From Reichenbachiella agarivorans (GTDB lineage: Bacteria > Bacteroidota > Bacteroidia > Cytophagales > Cyclobacteriaceae): a stretch of DNA of 64,000 nucleotides. Both the position numbers and the translations under genes were made by a program. Below, in pieces: positions 43,630-52,237 of this stretch. Positions within the stretch are counted from its first letter, which is position 1, and each line of letters starts with the position of its first letter. Under the pieces are notes generated by a model. The model saw only the letters and a list, made by a program, of their open reading frames with translations, was not told the origin of the DNA and searched no databases. Location: assembly GCF_025502585.1 (NCBI RefSeq), contig NZ_CP106679.1, positions 346,001-410,000 of the forward strand. The letters run 5' to 3'.

Positions 43630-44657
43630 ACAAGAAATCCTTTTTGTCATTCTATGATGAACTAAGTGCGGAATATTCTGTTGCTGAACAAACCTTAGCT
43701 ACTAATCGTCATCATATCTCTTTTGCCAATCATGTGTTTGCTGCGACATTTATTGGCTCTGAAACCAATGACTTCTACCTGCCCGCTCTCACTCACTTGA
43801 AAATTTCACTTCCTTCAATTCATGATTTTGAAGTATGGGTAATAGAGGGAGAATCATCTAAAATAAACCTTCCCAATCCTACCTGGGATTGGAATAACGT
43901 GTCTCCCTTTGGAGAAATCTATCGTGATGAAAATTTTATTCTAAATTTCGAGTCTTGGAGTAGTGTACTTAGAGTTTTTAATAGAATTGAAAATAAAGCC
44001 TATATATGGATCCAATCTATCGATGCGTTACCCAAATGGATGAGAAGTTTTCCCCTAAGAAGTATAGTAGATTGGTATTTTGAATCTACAGCTATTCAGC
44101 CAGTACATAGCGGTGGAATCGCCCTTGGCAATAATGGTGTGATGCTAACAGGCAAAGGAGGCTCAGGCAAATCCTCAACCTGTCTTTCATGCCTAAATCA
44201 TGATGAACTAAAATACCTTGGGGATGACTTTATGCTAGTCGATTGCGAAAATGGGAAAGAGGCCTTTAGCCTTTATAATGTGGCCAAAGTTGAGTTTGAA
44301 AACTTAAAAAAGTTCAAATTCTTAACGCCCTATCAAGAGCAATTCAAAGTGGATGACGAGAAATATCAGATTTTCTTGCATGAATTAATCCCAAGTAAAC
44401 TCACCAATCAATTTATGATTGACGCCATTTTTCTACCTAAAATAACGGGTTCCAAAAAAGGAAACCTTGTAAAATCTAACGCTAGTGACGCACTCATGGC
44501 TCTGGCTCCCTCTACTATCTCATTGCTAAGAGGCAATCGCGAACTAACCTTCAGTAAAGTATCTAACTTAGTCAAAAAACTCCCCATATACACCCTTGAA
44601 TTGAGTTCGGATTTCGAACGAAATCCAGAGATTATATACAATCACTTGAATCAATAA
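43626..44657 (+). CDS. HPr-kinase/phosphorylase-like protein
   Basis: 343 residues. The C-terminal half has the HPrK signature: VHSGGIALGNNGVMLTGKGGSGKSS with P-loop at 176-184, then YLGDDFMLVD (199-206). The N-terminal 150 residues are poorly conserved. Members of this family outside the PTS context modify peptides, for example phosphorylating the C-terminus of paeninodin-type lasso peptides. Here it ends the overlapping operon (4 bp overlap upstream). No PTS genes are nearby, so a regulatory HPr kinase is unlikely. The target may be the PqqD-like protein's tail, an unseen precursor or a sugar; that is inference. Confidence 0.82.
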   Translation: MNKKSFLSFYDELSAEYSVAEQTLATNRHHISFANHVFAATFIGSETNDFYLPALTHLKISLPSIHDFEVWVIEGESSKINLPNPTWDWNNVSPFGEIYRDENFILNFESWSSVLRVFNRIENKAYIWIQSIDALPKWMRSFPLRSIVDWYFESTAIQPVHSGGIALGNNGVMLTGKGGSGKSSTCLSCLNHDELKYLGDDFMLVDCENGKEAFSLYNVAKVEFENLKKFKFLTPYQEQFKVDDEKYQIFLHELIPSKLTNQFMIDAIFLPKITGSKKGNLVKSNASDALMALAPSTISLLRGNRELTFSKVSNLVKKLPIYTLELSSDFERNPEIIYNHLNQ

Positions 44658-44720
44658 ACCCTATTTCTCTTATAATAGGTTGATTAAGCAAATAATGGAG
44701 GTCACCCACTATGATATTAT

Positions 44721-45650
44721 TCAATTACTCCTTACACTTTGAGCCCTCCAATAATTATTGATCTCAGCTAAAAGCTTTTCTAAACTAGCCATAGTAGATC
44801 GATAAATATTGACCAGATAATTTGGGTGATTCAATTCATCGCCTTCTACCCCTATTTCAGGCACATAATCGCATTGGGGTTCATACCATGTTCCAAAAAA
44901 TTTGTCCCACCAAACGAATATAGTTCCCAAGTTTTTGTTAAAATGCTCTCTTTCAACACTATGATGAATTCGGTGCGCCATAGGTGAAATCAACAAATAT
45001 TTACCAATCCAACCTAGGTTCCACTTCAACTCAGAATGTTGGAGAGAAAGCATTATATTTCTGATCAACTGCACTCCTATATAAGTCTCGACTGGACTGC
45101 CAGCTATAGCTAAAGGCAACGCATATAAAATTCTCTTGATAGACACATCAGAGATCGGGTTCGTTCGCAATCCAGAAATAATATTGAATCGATTGGGTGC
45201 ATGATGCATTTTGTGCATTTCCCAAAGTACCGTACTCGTATGCTCAATTCTATGAACCCAATAGTCTAAGAAATCTATTAAAACAAATACAACTATGACC
45301 TGTATGAGAGAATAAGGTATTAGCCTTATAAGATCAAAACCAAAATAAAACCGTATTTCCTTGGGTATAAACAGGGCTACTCCAAGCAACAGTCCATAAC
45401 CCAATATTTCATTAATCATTGTGTATCTAAAAACGAATCCAGTCCAATCGTTTTTAGCAGAATTATCTAGCACTAGGAGTCTTTTCATCGACGACTGCTC
45501 CCATCCTATTAGGATTCGTTCAATAATTATCAACGTGAGTGGAATTAATATGAGTATCAATATCAGCTCATACGATTCGGAAAAATAGTCGACATAGTGA
45601 TCTATGAATTTCCCAAAAAAATTGACTATCAAATCTCGAAATCCTCCCAT
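44721..45650 (-). CDS. Sterol desaturase / fatty acid hydroxylase family membrane protein
   Basis: 309 residues from the ATG at 45650 (a TTG precedes it). Four or more transmembrane helices surround the eight-histidine di-iron motif: HRIEH (about 137-141), HKMHH (about 150-154) and HRIHH (about 228-232). The family adds hydroxyls or double bonds to lipid chains using O2. It is convergent with the kinase-like operon and divergent from the second GT2 gene. In this island it could modify the lipid part of an exported glycolipid or lipopeptide. It is AT-rich like its neighbours. Function is assigned to family level only. Confidence 0.87.
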   Translation of the reverse strand: MGGFRDLIVNFFGKFIDHYVDYFSESYELILILILIPLTLIIIERILIGWEQSSMKRLLVLDNSAKNDWTGFVFRYTMINEILGYGLLLGVALFIPKEIRFYFGFDLIRLIPYSLIQVIVVFVLIDFLDYWVHRIEHTSTVLWEMHKMHHAPNRFNIISGLRTNPISDVSIKRILYALPLAIAGSPVETYIGVQLIRNIMLSLQHSELKWNLGWIGKYLLISPMAHRIHHSVEREHFNKNLGTIFVWWDKFFGTWYEPQCDYVPEIGVEGDELNHPNYLVNIYRSTMASLEKLLAEINNYWRAQSVRSN

Positions 45651-45744
45651 CAATAAATATTACAAATAATTGTCAAGTTTGTTGTTACGATGTAAAATTG
45701 CCTCTTTTTTTCTAATAAATTGCTGATCTAAAGTCACGAAGATA

Positions 45745-46482
45745 ATGACAAATATTTCTGTTAGTATAATAATACCCTGCTACAACGGAAGTCAACATTT
45801 AGCTCCTGCCATTCAAAGTGTTTTGGATCAGCAAATAGCAAATAGTCAAATAATTGTAGTTGATGACGGTTCCACTGATAATTCGGTTGAGATTGCTTCT
45901 GCCTTCGACCATGTGCAAACAATACAACAACCCAACGCTGGTCCAGCGGCAGCCAGAAATAGAGGTATATCAATTGCAGAAGGTGATTTCATAAGCTTCC
46001 TTGATGCGGATGATCTATATCCCAAAAACAAGCTAAAGAATCAACTGGACTATTTGAACAAAAACCCAGAGATTGAGCTTGTCTCTGGCAGAATAAAATG
46101 CATTGGTAACAACGCCGATCACATGTTCTCCAAAATTTATGAAAATAGTGAAGAAAAAACCATGCTTAATTTCCACCTTGGAGCAGGTCTTTATAGAAAA
46201 CATACAATAGATAAAATTGGATATTTCGATGAAGATTTGAAATACGCGGAAGATGTAGACCATTGGTTCAAAATAGTAGAACAAGGCATCTCATACCATT
46301 TTCTACCAGAGGTTACCCTCTTGCACACGCGTCATGAAAATAATATGACCAATTCCTCTCACGCAATACAAACCCCATACCTTATTCGTGCAGTCAAAAA
46401 GAGTATGGATCGAAGGAAAAAACTAGCTAAATTCGAAATGCCTGAGTTTTTTAAAAACACCCTTTCTCATCGAAACAAGTAA
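45745..46482 (+). CDS. Family 2 glycosyltransferase (second in island)
   Basis: 245 residues. GT-A motifs VSIIIPCYNGSQHLAPAI, VVDDGSTDNSVE, GPAAARNRGI and FLDADDLYP are near the N-terminus; acceptor-side FDEDLKYAEDVDHWFKI is near residue 160. It transfers an unknown sugar. It is divergent from the sterol-desaturase gene with a 94-bp gap and ends 54 bp before the convergent MORN-like gene, at the right edge of the island. It differs clearly from the first GT2 and is not a simple duplicate, though both have similar lengths. Confidence 0.85.
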   Translation: MTNISVSIIIPCYNGSQHLAPAIQSVLDQQIANSQIIVVDDGSTDNSVEIASAFDHVQTIQQPNAGPAAARNRGISIAEGDFISFLDADDLYPKNKLKNQLDYLNKNPEIELVSGRIKCIGNNADHMFSKIYENSEEKTMLNFHLGAGLYRKHTIDKIGYFDEDLKYAEDVDHWFKIVEQGISYHFLPEVTLLHTRHENNMTNSSHAIQTPYLIRAVKKSMDRRKKLAKFEMPEFFKNTLSHRNK

Positions 46483-46536
46483 TTAACCTTTCCAATCACA
46501 ACAGAGACAAAGCAAGAGTAAAATGTTTTAATACTA

Positions 46537-47361
46537 TTACTCCTCCCGCTCGTAGATCATCTTGCCACGCTCGTCCCATTCACGGATGATGTAAGGTCTA
46601 AACTCTTCATCAAAGGGGTCTTTGGAGTAAATAATTTCACGTTTTCGACGGTTTCTTTGATCGTAATATTCTCGCCAGATCCCTATGCGATGATCGAATT
46701 GATACTCACCATAAGCTGCCAGATTGCCGCTTTCATGAAAAGCATAATAGTTACCCTCCTTCTCTCCGAAATGCACTGGTATAATTTCCTTGAGTTGGCG
46801 TTCGTCGCGGTTGTGGTAGGCTACCAGCGACTCCTTAGGCCATCCTTTGTAGTATTTTTCTTTGCTTTGCAGGATGTTGTGCTTGTTCCAAGTGGACCAA
46901 CGCCCATGTTTGACGCCCATGTAGAAGATCCCCTCTTCGATCACCTCATCATCGACCATCTTCTTGTAGGGCCCATGTAAGATGCCTGCATTGTCTTTGT
47001 CTATTTTTCGAGAATTAATGATTTTTCGCTTTCTGAAATCATACCAATAGACATCCCTCACATAAGGAACTGGCTCTTCATAGTGTTTGAGATAAGAAAA
47101 CAATTCCATCACTTCATTGTCTCCAAAACCCGATCTAGTAAAACCCTTTCTGGTCTTCTTCCCAAAGTACACATTGCGTTTGGGTTTCTTTTTCTTCAAG
47201 ACAATTTCACGATCCTCTTCCTCTGCATCCATGTCTACCGTGAGTGGCGCTTCGTATTGTGTCTCTAGTAGTTCTTCATCACTCACATACTCTTGGGCAT
47301 AGGTATTTAGACTCTGTGTCATGCAGCCAATCACCAATAAGTATAAGAATTTCATTTTCAT
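46537..47361 (-). CDS. Secreted YwqK/MORN-like repeat protein
   Basis: 274 residues, signal peptide MKMKFLYLLVIGC...TYAQ. From about residue 115 it shows MORN-variant repeats such as GILHGPYKKMVDDEVIEEGIF, GVKHGRWSTWNKH, KEGNYYAFHESGN and HRIGIWREYYDQ, a pattern shared with YwqK-type proteins. The C-terminus YIIREWDERGKMIYEREE is duplicated as a remnant at 39443. Likely periplasmic or surface-associated, with no known activity. It is convergent with the island's last gene and separated from htpG by a terminator. Confidence 0.75.
   Translation of the reverse strand: MKMKFLYLLVIGCMTQSLNTYAQEYVSDEELLETQYEAPLTVDMDAEEEDREIVLKKKKPKRNVYFGKKTRKGFTRSGFGDNEVMELFSYLKHYEEPVPYVRDVYWYDFRKRKIINSRKIDKDNAGILHGPYKKMVDDEVIEEGIFYMGVKHGRWSTWNKHNILQSKEKYYKGWPKESLVAYHNRDERQLKEIIPVHFGEKEGNYYAFHESGNLAAYGEYQFDHRIGIWREYYDQRNRRKREIIYSKDPFDEEFRPYIIREWDERGKMIYEREE
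46540..46584. repeat. 45-bp perfect direct repeat, right copy (left copy 39449-39493)
   Basis: Identical over 45 bases to 39449-39493, same orientation, 7,091 bp apart, bracketing the AT-rich island. The right copy is the 3' coding end of the intact gene; the left copy is in a truncated paralogue. Confidence 0.85.
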
Positions 47362-47391
47362 ATAAGTAAAGCTAAATGCTATTATAATAAA

Positions 47392-47417
47392 AAACCTCTG
47401 AGCAAGCTCAGAGGTTT
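47392..47417 (-). terminator. Rho-independent terminator after htpG
   Basis: Perfect 12-bp stem AAACCTCTGAGC/GCTCAGAGGTTT with a 2-base loop (47392-47417). On the minus strand it is followed by a T-rich run (TTTATTATAA). It is 23 bp beyond the htpG stop. Confidence 0.9.
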
Positions 47418-47440
47418 CACTTTTTTCAAGCTATCTGAGT

Positions 47441-49336
47441 TTACTCAGCACTAATTTCGATAGACCGATTGATAAACTGTGTCAATGCCTCTCCTACCAA
47501 CAGCCCTTGAGACAACAAAGCCAAGTCATACGCTTGTCTCGCCAAAGTCTCTTTGTTCTCTTCTTTCTTAGATTTCAAAATCTTGGAAACCAAGGGGTGG
47601 TTTGCATTGACTGCTACATTGTACTGATCTGGGAAGTCCCCCATCATCATCATACCACCACCGCCGTTGCGCTGCATGTCCTTCATTCTACGCATGAACT
47701 CGGGCATGGTCACGATCACTGGCATCTCATCTGCTGCCAATGACTCCACGCTGACAGTTGAGTTCTTGTCATTGATAGATTTTTCAAATAACTCCTTGGC
47801 CTTTTCTTTGTCAGAATCAGACAATACAGATTCTATTTTCTCATCCTTGTCTATCAACTTGTCCACTGTATCCGCATCCACACGCTTCAACTGGGTTTTG
47901 TCCATTTTGTGCTCCAACGTCCCTATAAAGTGTGAATCCAATGGCCCATCCATTTTCAAAACATCATAAGACTTCTTTTTCACAGATTGGATAAATGCGT
48001 GCTGCTTGGCAGGCTCGGTCGCGTACAGATAGATGATGTTGCCATCTTTGTCCTTCTGAAGCGTTTCTGTCTTGGTTTTGTATTCATCGAAAGTAAAATA
48101 CTGACCATCTACGTTTTCGAGCAATGCAAAATCCTTTGCTTTGTCGTAGAACTTCTCATCACTGAGCATACCATATTTCACGAATAGTCCAATATCTGAC
48201 CATTTCGTCTCGTATTCTTTTCTATCCTTCTTGTACAAGTCGCTCAACTTGTCAGCCACTTTTTTGGTGATGTAAGAGTTAATTTTCTTCACATTGCTAT
48301 CGGCCTGCAAAAAGCTTCTGGATACGTTGAGCGGGATGTCTGGTGAATCAATAACCCCATGTAGCAACATCAAAAATTCTGGCACTACATCTTTCACTTC
48401 ATCGGTGATAAATACCTGACGAGAGTACAGTTGAATCTTGTTCTTTTGCAACTCAATATCCTTTTTCACTTTAGGGAAATACAAGATACCTGTCAAATTG
48501 AATGGATAATCTACATTGAGGTGAATCCAGAAGAGTGGCTCTTCTGAGAAGGGATACAATTCTCTATAGAATGACAAATAATCTTCGTCCGTCAAATCCG
48601 CTGGAGATTTGGTCCATAATGGCACAGGATTGTTGACAATGTTGTCCTTTTTGACCGTTTTGTATTTTGGCTTATCTTCATCGTCCTTGCCATCCTCTAC
48701 ACGCTCATCCCTCTCACCAAACTTCACCGCTACAGGCAAGAATTTACAGTATTTGTCCAAGATGCCCTGGAGTCTGCTTTCATTCAAAAACTCTTCAGAA
48801 TCTTCGGTATTGACATGCAGTATGATATCTGTACCTCTCTCAGTTCTATCACCCGCTGTGATCTCAAACTCTGTCGATCCATCACAAATCCATCTAGCCG
48901 GTTGTGAACCTTCGACATGAGAAAGAGAATTGATTTCTACTTTTTCGGCAACCATAAAAGCCGAGTAAAATCCTAAGCCAAAGTGGCCAATGATTTGCTG
49001 CTCATCACCTTTGTCCTTGTATTTTTCCACAAACTCGGTCGCACCACTGAATGCGATCTGGTTGATGTATTTCTTGATGTCATCGGCAGTCATACCAATG
49101 CCTCGGTCGCTGATCGTAATGATCTTTGCCTCTTTGTCAAAGCTCACTTCCACTTTCAAATCCCCCAATTCGCCTTTGAACTCACCGATCCCAGCGAGCT
49201 GCTTGAGTTTCTGGGTAGCATCTACCGCATTGGAAACCAATTCTCTCAAAAAGATCTCGTGATCGGAATAAAGAAACTTCTTGATTATTGGAAAAATATT
49301 CTCGGTATGAATCGAAATATTACCTTTCTCTTGCAT
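47441..49336 (-). CDS. htpG: Molecular chaperone HtpG (Hsp90)
   Basis: 631 residues. The N-terminal GHKL ATPase domain shows ELVSNAVDATQKL, ISDRGIGMTADDI, QIIGHFGLGFYSAFMVA and ERGTDIILHV; the middle domain has LFWIHLNVDYPFNLTGILYFP and IQLYSRQVFI; a C-terminal dimerisation domain follows. Length is normal for HtpG (about 620-635). It assists folding and maturation of client proteins in the cytoplasm under stress. It is monocistronic with its own terminator. No heat-shock promoter could be read with confidence upstream. Confidence 0.95.
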   Translation of the reverse strand: MQEKGNISIHTENIFPIIKKFLYSDHEIFLRELVSNAVDATQKLKQLAGIGEFKGELGDLKVEVSFDKEAKIITISDRGIGMTADDIKKYINQIAFSGATEFVEKYKDKGDEQQIIGHFGLGFYSAFMVAEKVEINSLSHVEGSQPARWICDGSTEFEITAGDRTERGTDIILHVNTEDSEEFLNESRLQGILDKYCKFLPVAVKFGERDERVEDGKDDEDKPKYKTVKKDNIVNNPVPLWTKSPADLTDEDYLSFYRELYPFSEEPLFWIHLNVDYPFNLTGILYFPKVKKDIELQKNKIQLYSRQVFITDEVKDVVPEFLMLLHGVIDSPDIPLNVSRSFLQADSNVKKINSYITKKVADKLSDLYKKDRKEYETKWSDIGLFVKYGMLSDEKFYDKAKDFALLENVDGQYFTFDEYKTKTETLQKDKDGNIIYLYATEPAKQHAFIQSVKKKSYDVLKMDGPLDSHFIGTLEHKMDKTQLKRVDADTVDKLIDKDEKIESVLSDSDKEKAKELFEKSINDKNSTVSVESLAADEMPVIVTMPEFMRRMKDMQRNGGGGMMMMGDFPDQYNVAVNANHPLVSKILKSKKEENKETLARQAYDLALLSQGLLVGEALTQFINRSIEISAE

Positions 49337-49732
49337 GGTGTATTTGTGTTTTACTATTTGGTTAATACTAAAATATTCTCACCGCCCTATGACAAAACTC
49401 ATTCCAAAATAGAAATTGATCTAATCCGTGACAGGATGACAGAAAATGGCAGGCAGGAGTGGCAGGGTAGGAGTCAAAACAGGATATGTTAATTGTGGAG
49501 ATTCTCAACCTTACATTCATTAGTAACCTAAATCCCCTTCATTCAATTGTAACCCCATTCAGTCCATTCATATTAGATAAACTGCCTTTTTCTTGGAGCA
49601 ATCGGACAGCATTTCTAATTTTGCAAACATAACCCCACAAATAAAAATGTAAAATATAATTTCTTTTCAGACAATACAGACAGCAGGCTCATCACGGGCG
49701 TGCCTATTTATTCATCTTCCAAAAAAGAAATT
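49337..49732. other. Intergenic region with imperfect direct repeats
   Basis: Divergent region between htpG and the ABC-F gene. CATTCATTAGTAACC (49514-49528) and CATTCAATTGTAACC (49540-49554) match at 13 of 15 positions with a 26-bp period, about 180-220 bp upstream of the ABC-F start. No gene and no clear promoter motif was recognised. Confidence 0.4.
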
Positions 49733-51319
49733 ATGTTTACTCTTCATAGCGTTACTTACGCGCATCCCAACAAGGATATGCTGTTTGACGACATCAGTCT
49801 TACAGTCAATACTCACGACAAAATAGCCCTGATCGGCAACAATGGAGCTGGAAAATCCACGCTACTGAAAATCATAGCTGGTGAGCTACCTGTCTCTGAT
49901 GGAGTCATAAAAGTCGATATTCAACCCTATTATGTTCCACAAATCTTCGGACAATACAATCATCTGACCATTGCGCAGGCATTGAGGATAGACCGAGAAC
50001 TTCAGGCTCTTCAAGAAATATTGGGTGGTCATGTCACGGATGAGAATATGTCCATCCTCAATGACAATTGGGATGTTGAAGTCCGCTGCACAGATGCATT
50101 GCGCTATTGGGAGTTGGATGATCTGGACTTAAACCACAAAATGGAAACCTTGAGTGGCGGACAAAAGACGAAAGTTTTCCTTGCAGGTATATCCATTCAT
50201 CAACCTGACTTGGTACTGTTAGACGAACCGAGTAATCACCTAGATGTATCTGGCAGACAGCTATTGTATGATTTTGTGCAATCCACATCTAGCACCTTAG
50301 TGGTAGTGAGTCATGACAGGAGATTACTGAATATTTTGGACACGGTATGTGAGTTGAGTAAGCGAGGCATAACAGCCTATGGCGGTAACTATGACTTTTA
50401 TATCACGCAAAAGCAAATAGAAGTTTCTGCTTTGAACCAAGACATTCACAGCAAAGAAAAGGCATTGCGAAAAGCGAAAGAAAAAGAACGGGAAACCAAA
50501 GAACGCCAGCAAAAACTGGACGCACGAGGGAAAAAGAAACAAGAAAAGGCTGGTGTATCAAGGATCATGATGAATACACTGCGCAACAACGCCGAAAATA
50601 GTAGCTCCAAAGCTAAAAGTGTTCATGCTGAAAAGATTGGTGGCATTGCTGGGGAATTGCATGAGTTGCGCGCTACTGTGTCAGATCTGTCCAAAATGAA
50701 ATTTGGGTTGAACAACTCCTCCATGCACAAAGGCAAGGTACTGTTCACCGCCACTGATGTCAATTTTAGTTACGGTGCTACACCGCTATGGAAGGAGAAG
50801 CTCAACATCCAAATAACAAGTAGCGAACGTATAGCACTGAAGGGATCAAACGGCTCAGGAAAAACCACATTGATCAAACTCATTTTGGGAGACTTGGAGT
50901 CAATGTCTGGAACGATTTACCATGCAGAAAACAAATCTGTTTACATTGATCAAGACTATTCTTTGGTTGACAACACTCTCAAAGTGTACAAGCAAGCCCA
51001 GCAATTCAATACTACGGCATTACAGGAACACGAAATCAAAATTAGGCTCAATCGCTTTTTGTTTTCCCAAGAAGATTGGGACAAACCGTGTAGTGCCTTG
51101 AGTGGAGGAGAAAAAATGCGCTTGATGCTCTGCGGACTGACCGTCAACAGTCAATCACCCGATCTCATCATCTTGGACGAACCGACCAACAATCTGGACA
51201 TCCAAAATATTGAAATCCTAACAGCTGCGCTCAACGAATACCAAGGAACGCTGATAGTAGTGTCTCATGACGAATCTTTCTTGGAACAAATCAACATCCA
51301 GCGAGCAATCAAACTCTGA
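49733..51319 (+). CDS. ABC-F family ATPase (ribosome-associated)
   Basis: 528 residues from the ATG at 49733 (MFTLHSVTYAHPNKDMLFDD); the longer start lacks homology-like sequence. Two ATPase cassettes and no membrane domain: Walker A GNNGAGKST, signature LSGGQKTK, Walker B LVLLDEPSNHLD; and GSNGSGKTT, LSGGEKMR, LIILDEPTNNLD. Between them is a Lys/Glu-rich linker (about 235-285). ABC-F proteins act on the ribosome as translation factors or antibiotic-resistance proteins; which subgroup this belongs to is not clear by eye. It is monocistronic, followed by an unusual palindromic region. Confidence 0.87.
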   Translation: MFTLHSVTYAHPNKDMLFDDISLTVNTHDKIALIGNNGAGKSTLLKIIAGELPVSDGVIKVDIQPYYVPQIFGQYNHLTIAQALRIDRELQALQEILGGHVTDENMSILNDNWDVEVRCTDALRYWELDDLDLNHKMETLSGGQKTKVFLAGISIHQPDLVLLDEPSNHLDVSGRQLLYDFVQSTSSTLVVVSHDRRLLNILDTVCELSKRGITAYGGNYDFYITQKQIEVSALNQDIHSKEKALRKAKEKERETKERQQKLDARGKKKQEKAGVSRIMMNTLRNNAENSSSKAKSVHAEKIGGIAGELHELRATVSDLSKMKFGLNNSSMHKGKVLFTATDVNFSYGATPLWKEKLNIQITSSERIALKGSNGSGKTTLIKLILGDLESMSGTIYHAENKSVYIDQDYSLVDNTLKVYKQAQQFNTTALQEHEIKIRLNRFLFSQEDWDKPCSALSGGEKMRLMLCGLTVNSQSPDLIILDEPTNNLDIQNIEILTAALNEYQGTLIVVSHDESFLEQINIQRAIKL

Positions 51320-51343
51320 ATTGTATATTGTATCATTGGATGC

Positions 51344-51454
51344 GCATAGAAAATAATGCTATGCCTATGGAAATAATTTTTCTAAGCATAGAATTATTTT
51401 CTATGCTTATGGGATTGGAAAGCGATAAGCATAGCTTTCTAATCCTATAAGCAT
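51344..51454. repeat. Nested palindrome cluster built on GCATAG/CTATGC
   Basis: Two overlapping hairpins. The first spans 51344-51406: perfect 14-bp arms GCATAGAAAATAAT/ATTATTTTCTATGC with inner CTATGC/GCATAG arms (51359-51364, 51386-51391) on the same centre. The second spans 51403-51454: 21-bp arms (51403-51423 and 51434-51454) with two mismatches. The hexamer GCATAG or its complement occurs at 51344, 51359, 51386, 51401 and 51429. It lies between the ABC-F stop and the response-regulator start. Possible terminator, BIME-like element or regulator array. Confidence 0.85.
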
Positions 51455-51562
51455 GAAATCGAAAAACCAATATTTCTATAGCTAATAAGAGAGATTGACA
51501 CAGGTTTTCAATCCGATGACAAATTCTAAATTAATTCCAAATTGAAAGGTTAATTTGTACTC

Positions 51563-52237
51563 ATGAAGATTCTGATAGTCGAAGATGAGGAAGAACTGGT
51601 CGCAGATATTTCCAAATACCTGACGGGAGAAAATTATCTATGTGAGACTGCCAAGACCTACCAAGAGGCCATCGACAGGATACATGCCTACGCTTATGAC
51701 TGCATCCTGCTAGACCTCATGTTGCCCGGAGGAGATGGAATCCAACTATTAGAGTACCTCAAAGCACAACACAAACAAGATGGTGTCATCATCATCTCTG
51801 CCAAAAACTCTCTGGAAGACAAAATCAAGGGATTGCAAATAGGTGCAGATGATTATCTGGCCAAGCCATTTCATCATGCGGAATTGGCGGCACGCATCCA
51901 TTCGGTGATCAGGAGAAAGCAGTTTGACAACTCCAATACACTAACGCAAAACGAAATCACGATTGACCTGCTCTCCAAAACTGTACGCATCTCAGAGGAA
52001 AATATCGTACTGACTCGGAAAGAATACGATCTGTTACTATTTTTTATCGGCAACAAAAACAGGATCTTGTCCAAGAGTGCCTTGGCAGAGCATCTATCAG
52101 GTGATTTTGCTGACATGTTTGACAACCACGATTTCGTCTATGCACATGTCAAGAACCTGAAACGAAAACTCAAAGAGCATCAATATGGTGACTACATCAA
52201 AACCATCTATGGCTCAGGTTACAAATGGGAAATATGA
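51563..52237 (+). CDS. OmpR-family response regulator
   Basis: 224 residues. The receiver domain has VEDEEELV, the phospho-acceptor Asp in CILLDLMLPGGDG (about residue 53), Ser in IISAK and Lys in LAKPFH. The winged-helix DNA-binding domain follows (LTRKEYDLLLFF, KNLKRKLKEH, IKTIYGSGYKWEI). It is activated by the histidine kinase encoded next, whose ATG overlaps this stop as ATGA. The target is unknown; the downstream PepSY-like and TonB-receptor genes are likely candidates. Confidence 0.93.
   Translation: MKILIVEDEEELVADISKYLTGENYLCETAKTYQEAIDRIHAYAYDCILLDLMLPGGDGIQLLEYLKAQHKQDGVIIISAKNSLEDKIKGLQIGADDYLAKPFHHAELAARIHSVIRRKQFDNSNTLTQNEITIDLLSKTVRISEENIVLTRKEYDLLLFFIGNKNRILSKSALAEHLSGDFADMFDNHDFVYAHVKNLKRKLKEHQYGDYIKTIYGSGYKWEI

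Noticed and set aside
39672..44657. Calling the island a lasso-peptide cluster
   Set aside because: No asparagine-synthetase-like cyclase, no transglutaminase-like protease beside it and no precursor. The transglutaminase-like protein at 37046 is secreted and outside the island.
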